From assembly GCA_016716265.1 (NCBI GenBank), contig JADJWQ010000004.1, positions 124,001-188,000 of the forward strand: DNA of 64,000 nt, in the 5' to 3' direction. Position numbers and translations under genes: made by a program. This DNA comes from Planctomycetota bacterium (lineage in GTDB: Bacteria; Planctomycetota; UBA1135; UBA2386). Below are positions 11,735 through 20,027 of the stretch, in pieces (position 1 is the stretch's first letter; each line of letters begins with the position of its first letter). The notes under the pieces are model-generated. The model did not search any database, was not told the DNA's origin, and was given only the letters and a program-made list of their open reading frames with translations.

Positions 11735-14700
11735 ATGCACGTCGAACTCCGGACCGCCGCTGCCGCCGAGGCCGAGCGCACCGCGCTCGTCGAGCTGCTC
11801 GGCCCGCGCCTCCCGCTGCGGCCCGCGGCCGCGGTGCCCGAGCCGGGCGCCGTCCTGTGGTGGCACGGCGCACTCGACGCCGGTGGGACCGAACTCGGCG
11901 CGCTGCGCGCCCATCTCGAGGCCGGCGGGCGGGCGCTGTGCACCGGGGACTGCGCCGCGGTGCCGCACGCGCTCGGACTCGAGCCCGACCCACCGACCCC
12001 CGCGGGCGCCGACACCGCGGTCGCACGGGGCCTGCAGCCGCTGCCCGGCCACCCCCTGTTCCACCGTTTCGCCGGTGGGCTCGATCTCGTGCCGGGCCGC
12101 GCGGGTGCGGCGGGCGAGCTGCCGATCGCGTCCGGCTGGCCGGTCGCCGGCCGGGTCCTGGCGGTCGAGCGGGCCGGCGGTAGGTGCCTCGCGGCGCGCG
12201 CCGCGCTCGTCGAGTACCGGGTGGGGTCGGCCGGCCGGCTGCTCGCCTGCGATCTGCCGGTGCGCTTCGCGGATGCGGACGATGCGCTCGCCGAGCCGCG
12301 CGCGCGGTTCTTCGGCGACCTGTTCGACTACCTCGCCAGCGACTCGGCTGGCGAGCGCGGACCCGCGCCCTGGCCGCGTCCGGACCGTCCGCTCGGGGCG
12401 CGGATGTTCGCGGTCGCGGGCGAGGAGGCGCCGATGGCGGGCGCCGCCGCCCCCGAGCCCGCGCCGGACGACCCACTCTGGCGCGACGTTCCCGCCGCAC
12501 GGTCGCACTTCGCGCCGCTCGTCGCGCCCGACGGCCAGACGCTCGCGGCGACCGCGGACGGCCGGGTCGAGGTCGTCTGGTGTCGCAGCTTCCAGGCCCT
12601 GCGCGACCTCGAGGTCGAGCTCGCGGCCGACGATGCGCCGCTGCGCCCGCTCGCGGAGCTGGTCGCCACCTGCCGGGTCCACCCCGACGCGCTCACGTGG
12701 GTGCTGCCGGCGGGTGGGGCGGTCGGGCTGCGCGCCGCCGACGACGGCGAGGGCTTCTGCCTGCACGTGCGCGCGGGCGCCGCGCAACGGCTGCGCGTCG
12801 GGGTGCGCGGTGTCGCGGAGCTGCGCCCCGCGGCGCCGTATCCAGGCGCGCTGTGCGGGCCGATCGAGGTCGCGACCGGTCGCCACGGCGCCGTGCTGGT
12901 CGCGCGGACCGCCGAGCTCGGCGTGTCGGCGATCGTCGCCGCCGACCTGCGCCCGCAGCGCGCGTCGCTGTGCGAGCTGCCCGGCCGCGCGCCCGGTGCG
13001 GCGGTCGGGGTCGGCTTCCGCCGCGAGTTCCGCGTCGCGGCGGGCGACGAGCTGACCGTCTCGTTCGGTGGCCACGGCGGCTTCGGCGCGGCTCCCGACG
13101 GCGCGGAGCGGATCGAAGCCGCCGCCGATGGCGCGGTGACCGTGCAGGTCGGCGAGCCGGGACTCGACGCGCTGGTCGCGCTCGTGCGCGCGCGACGGGC
13201 CACGTTCGCCCGCGCGGCGAGGGTCGCGGGCGGGCGGCTCGCGAGCCTGGATCCCGCCACCGCCGACCCGCGCTTCGCGACGCGCGACGCGTTGACCGGC
13301 GACCTGCTGCTCCTCGGCTGGGGCGAGCGTCGCAGCGTGCTCACCGACCTGCGGCTGTGCGCCGCGCACCAGGATCCCGACGGCCGGATCCCGGTCGAGA
13401 TCTCGCCGAGCGGACCGTGCCGGCACGGCGCGAGCGACGTCACGGCGCTGTTCGTGACGGTGCTGGGCGCCTGGCACGCGTGGACCGAGGACCGCGCCGG
13501 ACTCGCGGCGCTGTGGCCCGCGGCGCGCGCCGCGCTCGGCTGCCTCGAGCGCTTCGACCGCGACGGCGACGGGCTGTGCGAGCGCGGCGACGGCGACGAG
13601 TGGCCGGCGCTGCCGGGCGCCCGCGTCGACGTGCGGAGCGCCGCGCTGCAGTGGCGCGCGTTCGCGGCCGGAGCGGCCCTCGCGGCGCAGCTCGGCGACG
13701 ACGTCCACCACGCCCGCTGGCAGGCGCGCGCGGGCCGGCTGCGACAGGTGTTGCGCGAGACGTTCTGGATGCCGGGCGATTCCGGCTACGCCACCGCGCT
13801 GCTCGCGGACGGCGCGCTCGACGAGCGCGCGTCCGCGCTCAGCGCCGTGGCGTGGGCGCTCGGCCTCGGCGAGCACGGCAGCGAGACGGCCGCGCTGCGG
13901 CGGTTCGCGACCGCGCCGTGGCAGGCCGACTGGGGCTCGCGCCTGTGGCCCGGCGACGCGGACGACGGCGGCGCGGTGCCCGCGTTCGCGACGGTGTTCA
14001 CCACGCTCGCCGACTTCGCGCACGGTCGTCCGGACGCGGGCTGGGCCCGCTGGCTCGGCTGGGCGCGCGCGATCGAGGCCGGTCGCGGGGCGGTGCCGGG
14101 CGTGCTCGCCGAAGCGCTGCGCGGCACGGCGCCCACGCCGGAGCCGGGTGTGCCGCGCGACGCGTTCGTCGCGCACGCGGCGTTCGCCAGCGTGCTGACC
14201 CACGGTCTGTGCGGCTGGCGCGCGCTGCCCGACGAGCCGCGCATCGTGTTCGAGCCGGCGCTGCCCGGCGGCGTCGACCGGGTGGCGTGCGAGGAGCTGA
14301 CGATCGGTCCGCGCCGGCTGTCCGCCGCGGTCTGGCGCGGGGCGGACGGCGCCGACCTGCATTGCGAGCTGCGGCTCGAAGGGCCGCCCGTCGAGCTCGA
14401 GATCGGTCCGTTCGTGCCGGCGCCCGCGCGCCTCGGCGGGGTGCAGCTCGACGGTGCGCCGCTCGCGGCCGTGCACGTCGACGAGCAGGGCGACGGCGTG
14501 CGCGTGCGGGCGCGCGCCACGCTCGCCGCGGGCGTGCACCGCCTCGACGTCGAGGCGCGCCCCGACCTGCTGGTCGCCACCCCGCCCGCCGGCTGCCGGC
14601 TGCTCGCGCGGCGCTGCCCCGAGCCCGACCTCGTGCAGCTCGACGTCGAGCTGGCGGAGCCGGCCGAGCTGTCGGTGCGGCTGCCGGGCCGGCGGGTCGC

Positions 14701-14827
14701 AGCGGTCGAGGGCGCCGAGCTCCGCGCTGCGGACGGCGGCGAACCGGCGCGACTGGCGGTCGATCCTGGGCCGGGGGTCGGTCCGCGGCGCGCCCGGGTG
14801 GCGCTGCGCTTCGAGCCGGTCGCGTGA
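11735..14827 (+). CDS. Six-hairpin glycosidase-like protein
   Basis: A 1030-residue protein without a signal peptide. From about residue 490 it shows the pattern of (alpha/alpha)6-barrel glycoside hydrolases such as GH63, GH78 or GH15 relatives: SDVTALFVTVLGAWHAWTED, LWPAARAALGCLERFDRDGDGL, DEWPAL, and a later TLADFAHGRPDAGWARW. Candidate acidic residues sit in the DRDGDGLCERGDGDEW stretch. A beta-rich C-terminal domain follows. The N-terminal approximately 200 residues resemble a class-I-amidotransferase-like or trehalose-utilisation-like Rossmann segment (LWWHGALDAGGTELGALRAHLEAGGRALCTG); this is tentative. Likely a cytoplasmic carbohydrate-active protein; the exact GH family cannot be assigned here. 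Confidence 0.62.
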   Translation: MHVELRTAAAAEAERTALVELLGPRLPLRPAAAVPEPGAVLWWHGALDAGGTELGALRAHLEAGGRALCTGDCAAVPHALGLEPDPPTPAGADTAVARGLQPLPGHPLFHRFAGGLDLVPGRAGAAGELPIASGWPVAGRVLAVERAGGRCLAARAALVEYRVGSAGRLLACDLPVRFADADDALAEPRARFFGDLFDYLASDSAGERGPAPWPRPDRPLGARMFAVAGEEAPMAGAAAPEPAPDDPLWRDVPAARSHFAPLVAPDGQTLAATADGRVEVVWCRSFQALRDLEVELAADDAPLRPLAELVATCRVHPDALTWVLPAGGAVGLRAADDGEGFCLHVRAGAAQRLRVGVRGVAELRPAAPYPGALCGPIEVATGRHGAVLVARTAELGVSAIVAADLRPQRASLCELPGRAPGAAVGVGFRREFRVAAGDELTVSFGGHGGFGAAPDGAERIEAAADGAVTVQVGEPGLDALVALVRARRATFARAARVAGGRLASLDPATADPRFATRDALTGDLLLLGWGERRSVLTDLRLCAAHQDPDGRIPVEISPSGPCRHGASDVTALFVTVLGAWHAWTEDRAGLAALWPAARAALGCLERFDRDGDGLCERGDGDEWPALPGARVDVRSAALQWRAFAAGAALAAQLGDDVHHARWQARAGRLRQVLRETFWMPGDSGYATALLADGALDERASALSAVAWALGLGEHGSETAALRRFATAPWQADWGSRLWPGDADDGGAVPAFATVFTTLADFAHGRPDAGWARWLGWARAIEAGRGAVPGVLAEALRGTAPTPEPGVPRDAFVAHAAFASVLTHGLCGWRALPDEPRIVFEPALPGGVDRVACEELTIGPRRLSAAVWRGADGADLHCELRLEGPPVELEIGPFVPAPARLGGVQLDGAPLAAVHVDEQGDGVRVRARATLAAGVHRLDVEARPDLLVATPPAGCRLLARRCPEPDLVQLDVELAEPAELSVRLPGRRVAAVEGAELRAADGGEPARLAVDPGPGVGPRRARVALRFEPVA

Positions 14828-14978
14828 CGGGCTCGACGCGCGAACCTGGGGCGATGCCTGATGGCGCGCCGCGCCGCAGTCGGCAGCATCTGGCCGACTC
14901 CCGCGCGCCCCCTGCGGGAATCGCGAGCCGGTCGCGGTGCCTGGCCGACCGGGGCGATCGACCCGAACGGAGCGCAGC

Positions 14979-16088
14979 GTGGGACATGACCGCCGAGACC
15001 AGCCTGTCGGACCGGACCCTGCCGGAGCCCGCGACGCGGTTGCCCGCAGCGGTCTCCACGACGTCGCGAACGTGTTGACTGCCGCCCTCGGGGAGCTCGA
15101 CGTCGAGCAGCTCGAGCCCGCGGCGCGCCTCGAAGTCGTGCGCCAGCACGTCGCGCTGGCTGCCGCGATCTGCCGAGCCGCGCTCGACGCGGAGCCGGAC
15201 GCACGCGCGACCGGCGAGAGCGAGCCGACCGCGGCGGTGGCGGAGTGCGTCGCGCTGCTGCGCGCGATGGCCCGCGCCGCGGGCGTCGAGCTGGAGGTCG
15301 AGTTCCGCCCGCAGGTCCCGCGAGCCGCAATCGGTCGGCTGCCGCTGCTGCGGGCGCTCGTCAATTTGCTGGTCAACGCGATCCGCGCGGCCAGGAGTCG
15401 CTTGCTCGTGACGGTCGGCGCGGCGGGCGGGCAGCTCTGCATCGCGGTCGACGACGACGGGCCGGGCTTCCCGGCGGAGTGGCTCGGTGACGGACCGCCG
15501 CCGGTCGCCGTGGGGTCCGGTGGCCACGGCATCGGGCTGCGCGCGACGCGCGACGCGCTGCTGGCCGCCGGCGGCGCGCTGCGGCTGGCTCGCTCGGCGC
15601 TGCTCGGTGGTGCCCGCGCCGAGCTCGCGCTCCCGGTCGGCTCGGTGGCGTGCGGACCGTCCGCCCCGCCGGTCGCGGACCCGGCCCCCGGGGCCCGCCT
15701 GGAGCTCGTGGTGGTCGAGGACGATCCGGTGCTGTGCTCCGTCGTGACGCGGATCCTGAGCGCTGCCGGCCACCGGGTCCGCATCGCGGTCGACGTCGCG
15801 GCCGCGCGGCGCGCGCTGGCCGACCTGCGGGACGGCGGCGTGCTGATCGACGCGACGCTCGCGGGCGACGTCGGCGCGCTGCTCGCCGAGCTCGCCGCGA
15901 CGGCGACGGTTGGCGAGGCGCCGCGCGTGATCGTGACGAGCGGGTGCCCCGAAGCGGAGGTCCGCGCCGCGTTGCGGCTCGGGCCGCAGGTCGGGTTCCT
16001 CGCCAAGCCGTTCGACCGCGAGCGCCTGTTACAGGCGATCGCGTCGCTGTGCGCGACCCCGCCCGCCGGAGCGGAGCGCGAGCCCTGA
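14979..16088 (+). CDS. Hybrid histidine kinase (HisKA-like, HATPase, receiver)
   Basis: A 369-residue soluble protein. GLHDVANVLTAALGE near the N terminus provides the likely phospho-accepting His. The ATPase domain has an N-box (ALVNLLVNAIRAA), G1 (DDDGPGFP) and G2 (GGHGIGLRA). A C-terminal receiver starts at LVVVEDDP, with acceptor Asp in VLIDATL, then VTSG and LAKPF. GTG at 14979 is preferred because GGAG lies 6 bases upstream; another GTG at 14937 in the same frame would add 14 arginine-rich residues. There is no sensory domain or membrane helix, so an upstream partner probably supplies the signal. It is convergent with the lptB-like gene. Confidence 0.82.
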   Translation: MGHDRRDQPVGPDPAGARDAVARSGLHDVANVLTAALGELDVEQLEPAARLEVVRQHVALAAAICRAALDAEPDARATGESEPTAAVAECVALLRAMARAAGVELEVEFRPQVPRAAIGRLPLLRALVNLLVNAIRAARSRLLVTVGAAGGQLCIAVDDDGPGFPAEWLGDGPPPVAVGSGGHGIGLRATRDALLAAGGALRLARSALLGGARAELALPVGSVACGPSAPPVADPAPGARLELVVVEDDPVLCSVVTRILSAAGHRVRIAVDVAAARRALADLRDGGVLIDATLAGDVGALLAELAATATVGEAPRVIVTSGCPEAEVRAALRLGPQVGFLAKPFDRERLLQAIASLCATPPAGAEREP

Positions 16089-16139
16089 GAGGCTGAGCGG
16101 CCGAGTCGCGGTGCCACGGGGCTTCGCCGCTGCCGCGCG

Positions 16140-16964
16140 TCAATCCAGGCCGAGCCCGCGCCCCTCCTCGGCGGTGATGCCCTCGCCGAACGAGCTACCG
16201 AGGTAGACGCGGCGCACGGTCGGATTGGCGACGATCTCCTGCGGTGAGCCGGCGGCGATCACGCGGCCCTGATCGAGGATGTAGGCGCGGTGCGAGATGC
16301 GCAGCGTCTCGGCGACGTTGTGGTCCGTGATCAGGATCGCGATGCCGCGGCGGGCGAGCTGCGCGAGGATCTTCTGGATCTCCTCGACGGTGATCGGATC
16401 GACGCCAGCGAACGGCTCGTCGAGCAGCAGGAGCTTCGGCTGCGTGGCAAGCGCGCGGGCGATCTCCAGGCGCCGGCGCTCACCGCCGGACAGCGTGTCG
16501 CCGTAGGCGTCGACGAGGCGGGTGAGCTGCAGCTCGGCCAGCAGGCCCATCGCGCGCTCGCGGCGCTCGCGGCGCGGCACGTAGCGCGCCTCGAGCACCG
16601 CGAGGACGTTGTCGAGCACCGTCATGCGCCGGAACACGGAGGGCTCCTGCGACAGGTAGCCGAGGCCGCGGCGGGCGCGCCGGTACATCGGCATCCGCGA
16701 CACGTCGAGACCTTCGAGCAAGACCCGGCCGCGGTCCGGCGCGATCATGCCGACGACCATGCGGAACGACGTCGTCTTGCCGGCGCCGTTCGGACCGAGC
16801 AGCCCGACGATCTCGCCGTGATCGACGCGCAGGCTGACGTCGTCGACGACCTTGCGCCGGCGGTAGGTCTTGGTCAGCCCCTCGGTGCGGAGCAACGGCT
16901 CCAGCGCGGCGTCCGCGCGCTCGCCGGGGTGCCCGCTCCGGGCGGCCGCGGCGCGCGCGCTCAC
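16140..16964 (-). CDS. lptB: LptB-type ABC transporter ATPase
   Basis: A 274-residue ABC ATPase: Walker A GPNGAGKTT, Q-loop YLSQEPSVFRR, signature LSGGERRR, Walker B LLLLDEPFAGVD, H-switch ITDHN. The whole pattern, including the AGVDPITVEEIQKI block, matches LptB, the ATPase that drives lipopolysaccharide export through LptFG. Translation probably starts at GTG 16964, which overlaps the stop of lepB (GTGA), giving a short unusual N-terminal extension before the EPLLRTEGLTKTYRRRKVV core. Coupling to signal peptidase is unusual. The livF/livG family is an alternative, but the motif blocks favour LptB. Confidence 0.88.
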   Translation of the reverse strand: MSARAAAARSGHPGERADAALEPLLRTEGLTKTYRRRKVVDDVSLRVDHGEIVGLLGPNGAGKTTSFRMVVGMIAPDRGRVLLEGLDVSRMPMYRRARRGLGYLSQEPSVFRRMTVLDNVLAVLEARYVPRRERRERAMGLLAELQLTRLVDAYGDTLSGGERRRLEIARALATQPKLLLLDEPFAGVDPITVEEIQKILAQLARRGIAILITDHNVAETLRISHRAYILDQGRVIAAGSPQEIVANPTVRRVYLGSSFGEGITAEEGRGLGLD

Positions 16965-18541
16965 CGGATCGTCCCTGCGCGGAACCAGGGGTACCAGGGC
17001 CAGAACGTCAGCAGCGGACGGCCGAGGATGTGATCGCGGGGGACGAACGGGATCGCGTCCTGGCGAGGGACGAACGGCCCGTCGGCGCCAGCGAACGCGA
17101 GCGCTCCGCCGCCCCAGCTCGCGCCCGGCGCCGGCGCGCCCAGCAGCGCGTAGACCTCGCCGATCTCGTCGGTGAAGCCGATGTAGTCGACGCCACCGAG
17201 GCGCGCCGGCACCGGATTCTCGTCCGGGTCCGGCATCTCGCTCAGCGGCATCGGCCGCAGGTTGCCGCGCAGCGGCGTCGCGTCGGGGTGGGTCCGCGGG
17301 TCGACGACGCGAGCCTCCGCGTCGACGCCGATCGTGAACACGGTCCAGCCGCGCGAGTCGACCGACTGCAGCGTGTTGTCGCCGAGCATCCAGTACTTGC
17401 CGGCCGGCACGTCGACGATCGCCGTCGCGCCGTCGCGCACGTAGTGCAGATCGCGGTCGACGCGCAGGTCCTCGACCTCGATGCGGCCCTGCCCCTTCAC
17501 CTCGATGCGCAGGCCGGCGGTCGCCTTCGATGCTCCGGGTGTGCCGGCGGCGGCGAAGCGCCGCAGGTCGAGCGACTTGAACGCGCCGGTGTCGAGCTCC
17601 GCGCCGGGCTCGCCGTCGAGCTCTACGTGCAGGTGATCGTCGACGTGCGCGAACTGCACCGCGAGCCCGGCAGTCGTCGCCGGCACCGCGAACGGCTCGC
17701 TCTGGATGCTCTGGCCGTCGCGCTCGGCGCCGAGCCGGGCGCTGGTGCCGTCCGCGCTCAGCCGGAACGTCACCTTGGTGCCGTCCGCATCGACGACCTC
17801 GAGCTCGACCGACCAGCCGGCGAGCGGCGCGGTCGACCGCAGCGTGAAGCGGAGCCGGGCGTCCTGCACGACCTCGCTCCACTCGACGTCCTCGCGGGCC
17901 TTGATCATCGCCTGCGCGACCCACGTCGGGTACCCGTCGGACACGTGGTTGACGAGCCCGCCCTTGCCGTCGTCGCGGAACGACAGCCACGCGGTGCGCT
18001 CCTTGTCGTGCTCGATGCGGAACGCGTCGGCGCGGCCGTCGATCGCCTCCCAGCGGTCCGACCGGCGCCACCCGCTGTTGGCGGGGAGGTTCCAGCTCGC
18101 GAGGCGGGCCGGGAACACCTCCTTCCAGTGCTCCTCCTGGATCGCCGGTGGGCGCGGCAGCGGCGTCATTCTCGCGCCGTCGGTCGGGTCGTCGCCATCG
18201 AGGCGGTAGACGTTGCCGCCGGCGATCACCAGTCGTTCGCCGGGCAGCCCGACGATCCGCTTCACGTAGTTCTGGATCAGTCGCCCCGGGTAGCGGAACA
18301 CCGCGATCTCGAAGCGCTCCGGATCGCGCCACAGGTAGGCGCTCTTGTCGACCAGGATGCGGTCGAACAGCCCGGTCTCCTTGCTGCCCATCATCGTCGG
18401 CTGCATCGACGACGTCGGGATCTCGTAGGCCTCGATCGCGAAGTACTTCATCAGCACCGCGACCAGGATCGCGATCGCGAACGCATCGACGTTGTCGCGC
18501 AGCGGATGGGGGCTCTTCGGCTTCTGGTCTCGTGCAGCCAT
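16961..18541 (-). CDS. lepB: Signal peptidase I with large inserted domain
   Basis: A 526-residue protein, well above the usual 200-330. An N-terminal membrane helix (about 18-35) leads into IPTSSMQPT (catalytic Ser45) and NYVKRIVGLPGE (catalytic Lys94). The conserved GDNTLQSVDSRGW box lies near residue 390. Between them is an insert of roughly 220-290 residues containing a LamG/concanavalin-like beta-sandwich pattern (ARLRFTLRS, LAVQFAHVDDHLHVELDGEP). The last 100 residues carry a FVPRDHILGRP segment typical of box E. It cleaves signal peptides of exported proteins at the outer face of the membrane. The insert may bind substrate or envelope material. Catalytic residues intact. Confidence 0.93.
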   Translation of the reverse strand: MAARDQKPKSPHPLRDNVDAFAIAILVAVLMKYFAIEAYEIPTSSMQPTMMGSKETGLFDRILVDKSAYLWRDPERFEIAVFRYPGRLIQNYVKRIVGLPGERLVIAGGNVYRLDGDDPTDGARMTPLPRPPAIQEEHWKEVFPARLASWNLPANSGWRRSDRWEAIDGRADAFRIEHDKERTAWLSFRDDGKGGLVNHVSDGYPTWVAQAMIKAREDVEWSEVVQDARLRFTLRSTAPLAGWSVELEVVDADGTKVTFRLSADGTSARLGAERDGQSIQSEPFAVPATTAGLAVQFAHVDDHLHVELDGEPGAELDTGAFKSLDLRRFAAAGTPGASKATAGLRIEVKGQGRIEVEDLRVDRDLHYVRDGATAIVDVPAGKYWMLGDNTLQSVDSRGWTVFTIGVDAEARVVDPRTHPDATPLRGNLRPMPLSEMPDPDENPVPARLGGVDYIGFTDEIGEVYALLGAPAPGASWGGGALAFAGADGPFVPRQDAIPFVPRDHILGRPLLTFWPWYPWFRAGTIR

Positions 18542-18688
18542 GTCGCTCGCCCGGGATCCTAGCCCGGAGGCTTCCCATCCGTACCGCGTACGATTTTTAC
18601 ACTACGGCCGCGTCGCGCCCCGCTCCGGCGCGTGGTCGGCCGGCTCGCGGAGCGCCTGCCTGCCGCGCGGACCGCTGCCGCGCGCCGG

Positions 18689-19855
18689 TCAGTCGCCGAA
18701 GTTCCACCAGCGGCGTGGCACGCCCTCGGGGATCGGCGGTCTGGTGTCGGTCCGGCGCAGCGTCTCGATGCGCCAGGGCTCGTCCTCACGCAGGATGCGC
18801 CGGTAGAGCTCCATGTTGCCGCGGTAGGTGTAGTAGTACCAATGGTCCCAGACATTGTCGGGACGGTCGCCGGAGATCCGGATGCCGTGACACTCCGCCA
18901 TCCACCGCTGGAGCTCGGGGCGATCGATCTGCAGGTCGATCCAGTTCGGTGCGCGCGACCCCGTGTCGAGGCCGTTGTGGCCGATCACCTGCGAGTTGCC
19001 GAACGTGCGCGGCCCGAAGTTCTCCGCCAGCACGTCGAGCACGTCGTTCTCGCGGCTGACGACGTTGTAGAACGACGGCAGCCGGGTGGCACCCGACGGG
19101 TCCGAGTCCGCGAGCCGCAGCAGGCGTTGCATCATGAGCTGCGCCTCCACGACGTATTCGGCACCGCCGAGGATCACGATCCGCCGCAGCCGACCGATCA
19201 GCTCTCGGTGCCCCGCCTCGGCGGCCATCGCCAGCGCCCGGACGACGATGCGCGAGCCGAGGCTGTGGCAGAAGACGTCGAACGGGTGGCCGGCGAGCGC
19301 CGCCGTACGTGCGGCGCTCTCGAGGGTCGCGAGGAACACCCACGCGGATTGCTCCGCGAAGCCGTAGGCGCGGCTGTAGAAGTTCTTGAAGTGCGCGATG
19401 ATCGACGAGGCGAGCCCGGGTGCGCTGTGCCATCCGAACGCGACCGCCACGCCGTGCTCGCCGGCATCGCCACTCTCGAAGCCGAGCCAATGCGGCCAGC
19501 TCGTGGTGTGATGACGCTGCTCGTGGGCGGCATCGCCGACTTGGAAGTGGTAGACGCGGCTGTGAGGGTTGTCCGTGTCGCTGGGCTCGGGGCTGACGCC
19601 GGCCTTCGGGTCGAACAGGAAGCCGTGCACCATGAACACGACCGGGGCACCTCGCTCGAGCTTCGCGGCCTCCGCGGCGACCTGCGTCTCGATGTAGTGC
19701 GCGAAGTCCGAGGTCTTGTTGGCGAACCCCGGCCGCCGCAGCGCCTCGAGCTTCCCCTGCCGGCGGCGCCGCTGGTAGGCGTCGTGCACGAGCACGCCGT
19801 CCGGAGTCGGCGCGTAGGGCGTCTCCTGGATCACGGACAGGCGGATGATCGACAT
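18689..19855 (-). CDS. Alpha/beta hydrolase (DUF900-like esterase)
   Basis: A 388-residue protein. VVFMVHGFLFDPK gives the oxyanion-hole strand and FCHSLGSRIV the nucleophile elbow (Ser in H-S-L-G). Asp and His candidates lie in SRENDVLDVL and in HNGLD or DHWYYY. The pattern fits large alpha/beta hydrolases of the DUF900 type. The ATG at 19855 was chosen because GGGAGG precedes it closely; an ATG at 19873 in frame is the alternative. No signal peptide, so probably cytoplasmic. Substrate unknown. The next gene on the same strand, lepB, starts 147 bases downstream. Confidence 0.75.
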   Translation of the reverse strand: MSIIRLSVIQETPYAPTPDGVLVHDAYQRRRRQGKLEALRRPGFANKTSDFAHYIETQVAAEAAKLERGAPVVFMVHGFLFDPKAGVSPEPSDTDNPHSRVYHFQVGDAAHEQRHHTTSWPHWLGFESGDAGEHGVAVAFGWHSAPGLASSIIAHFKNFYSRAYGFAEQSAWVFLATLESAARTAALAGHPFDVFCHSLGSRIVVRALAMAAEAGHRELIGRLRRIVILGGAEYVVEAQLMMQRLLRLADSDPSGATRLPSFYNVVSRENDVLDVLAENFGPRTFGNSQVIGHNGLDTGSRAPNWIDLQIDRPELQRWMAECHGIRISGDRPDNVWDHWYYYTYRGNMELYRRILREDEPWRIETLRRTDTRPPIPEGVPRRWWNFGD

Positions 19856-20027
19856 CGGACCTCCCGGCCGCATGATGTCGCCCCCCGCGCCGCCCGGGAA
19901 TCCCCCGCGCGGCTTCCGCTCGGCACCGGGTCCGGATCGGCAGCCAGCAGCGAGATCGTGCGCCGGCAGCGAGCGGCTCTCGACGGATCGAGGGTAGACT
20001 GCCCGCTGCGCGCTGCCGCGCACCCGT

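Noticed and set aside
11477..16117. A 1546-codon open frame on the minus strand opposite the glycosidase and kinase genes
   Set aside because: Its translation is rich in Arg, Ala and Gly without motifs, and the plus-strand genes here have clear domain patterns. It is open only because of the high GC content.
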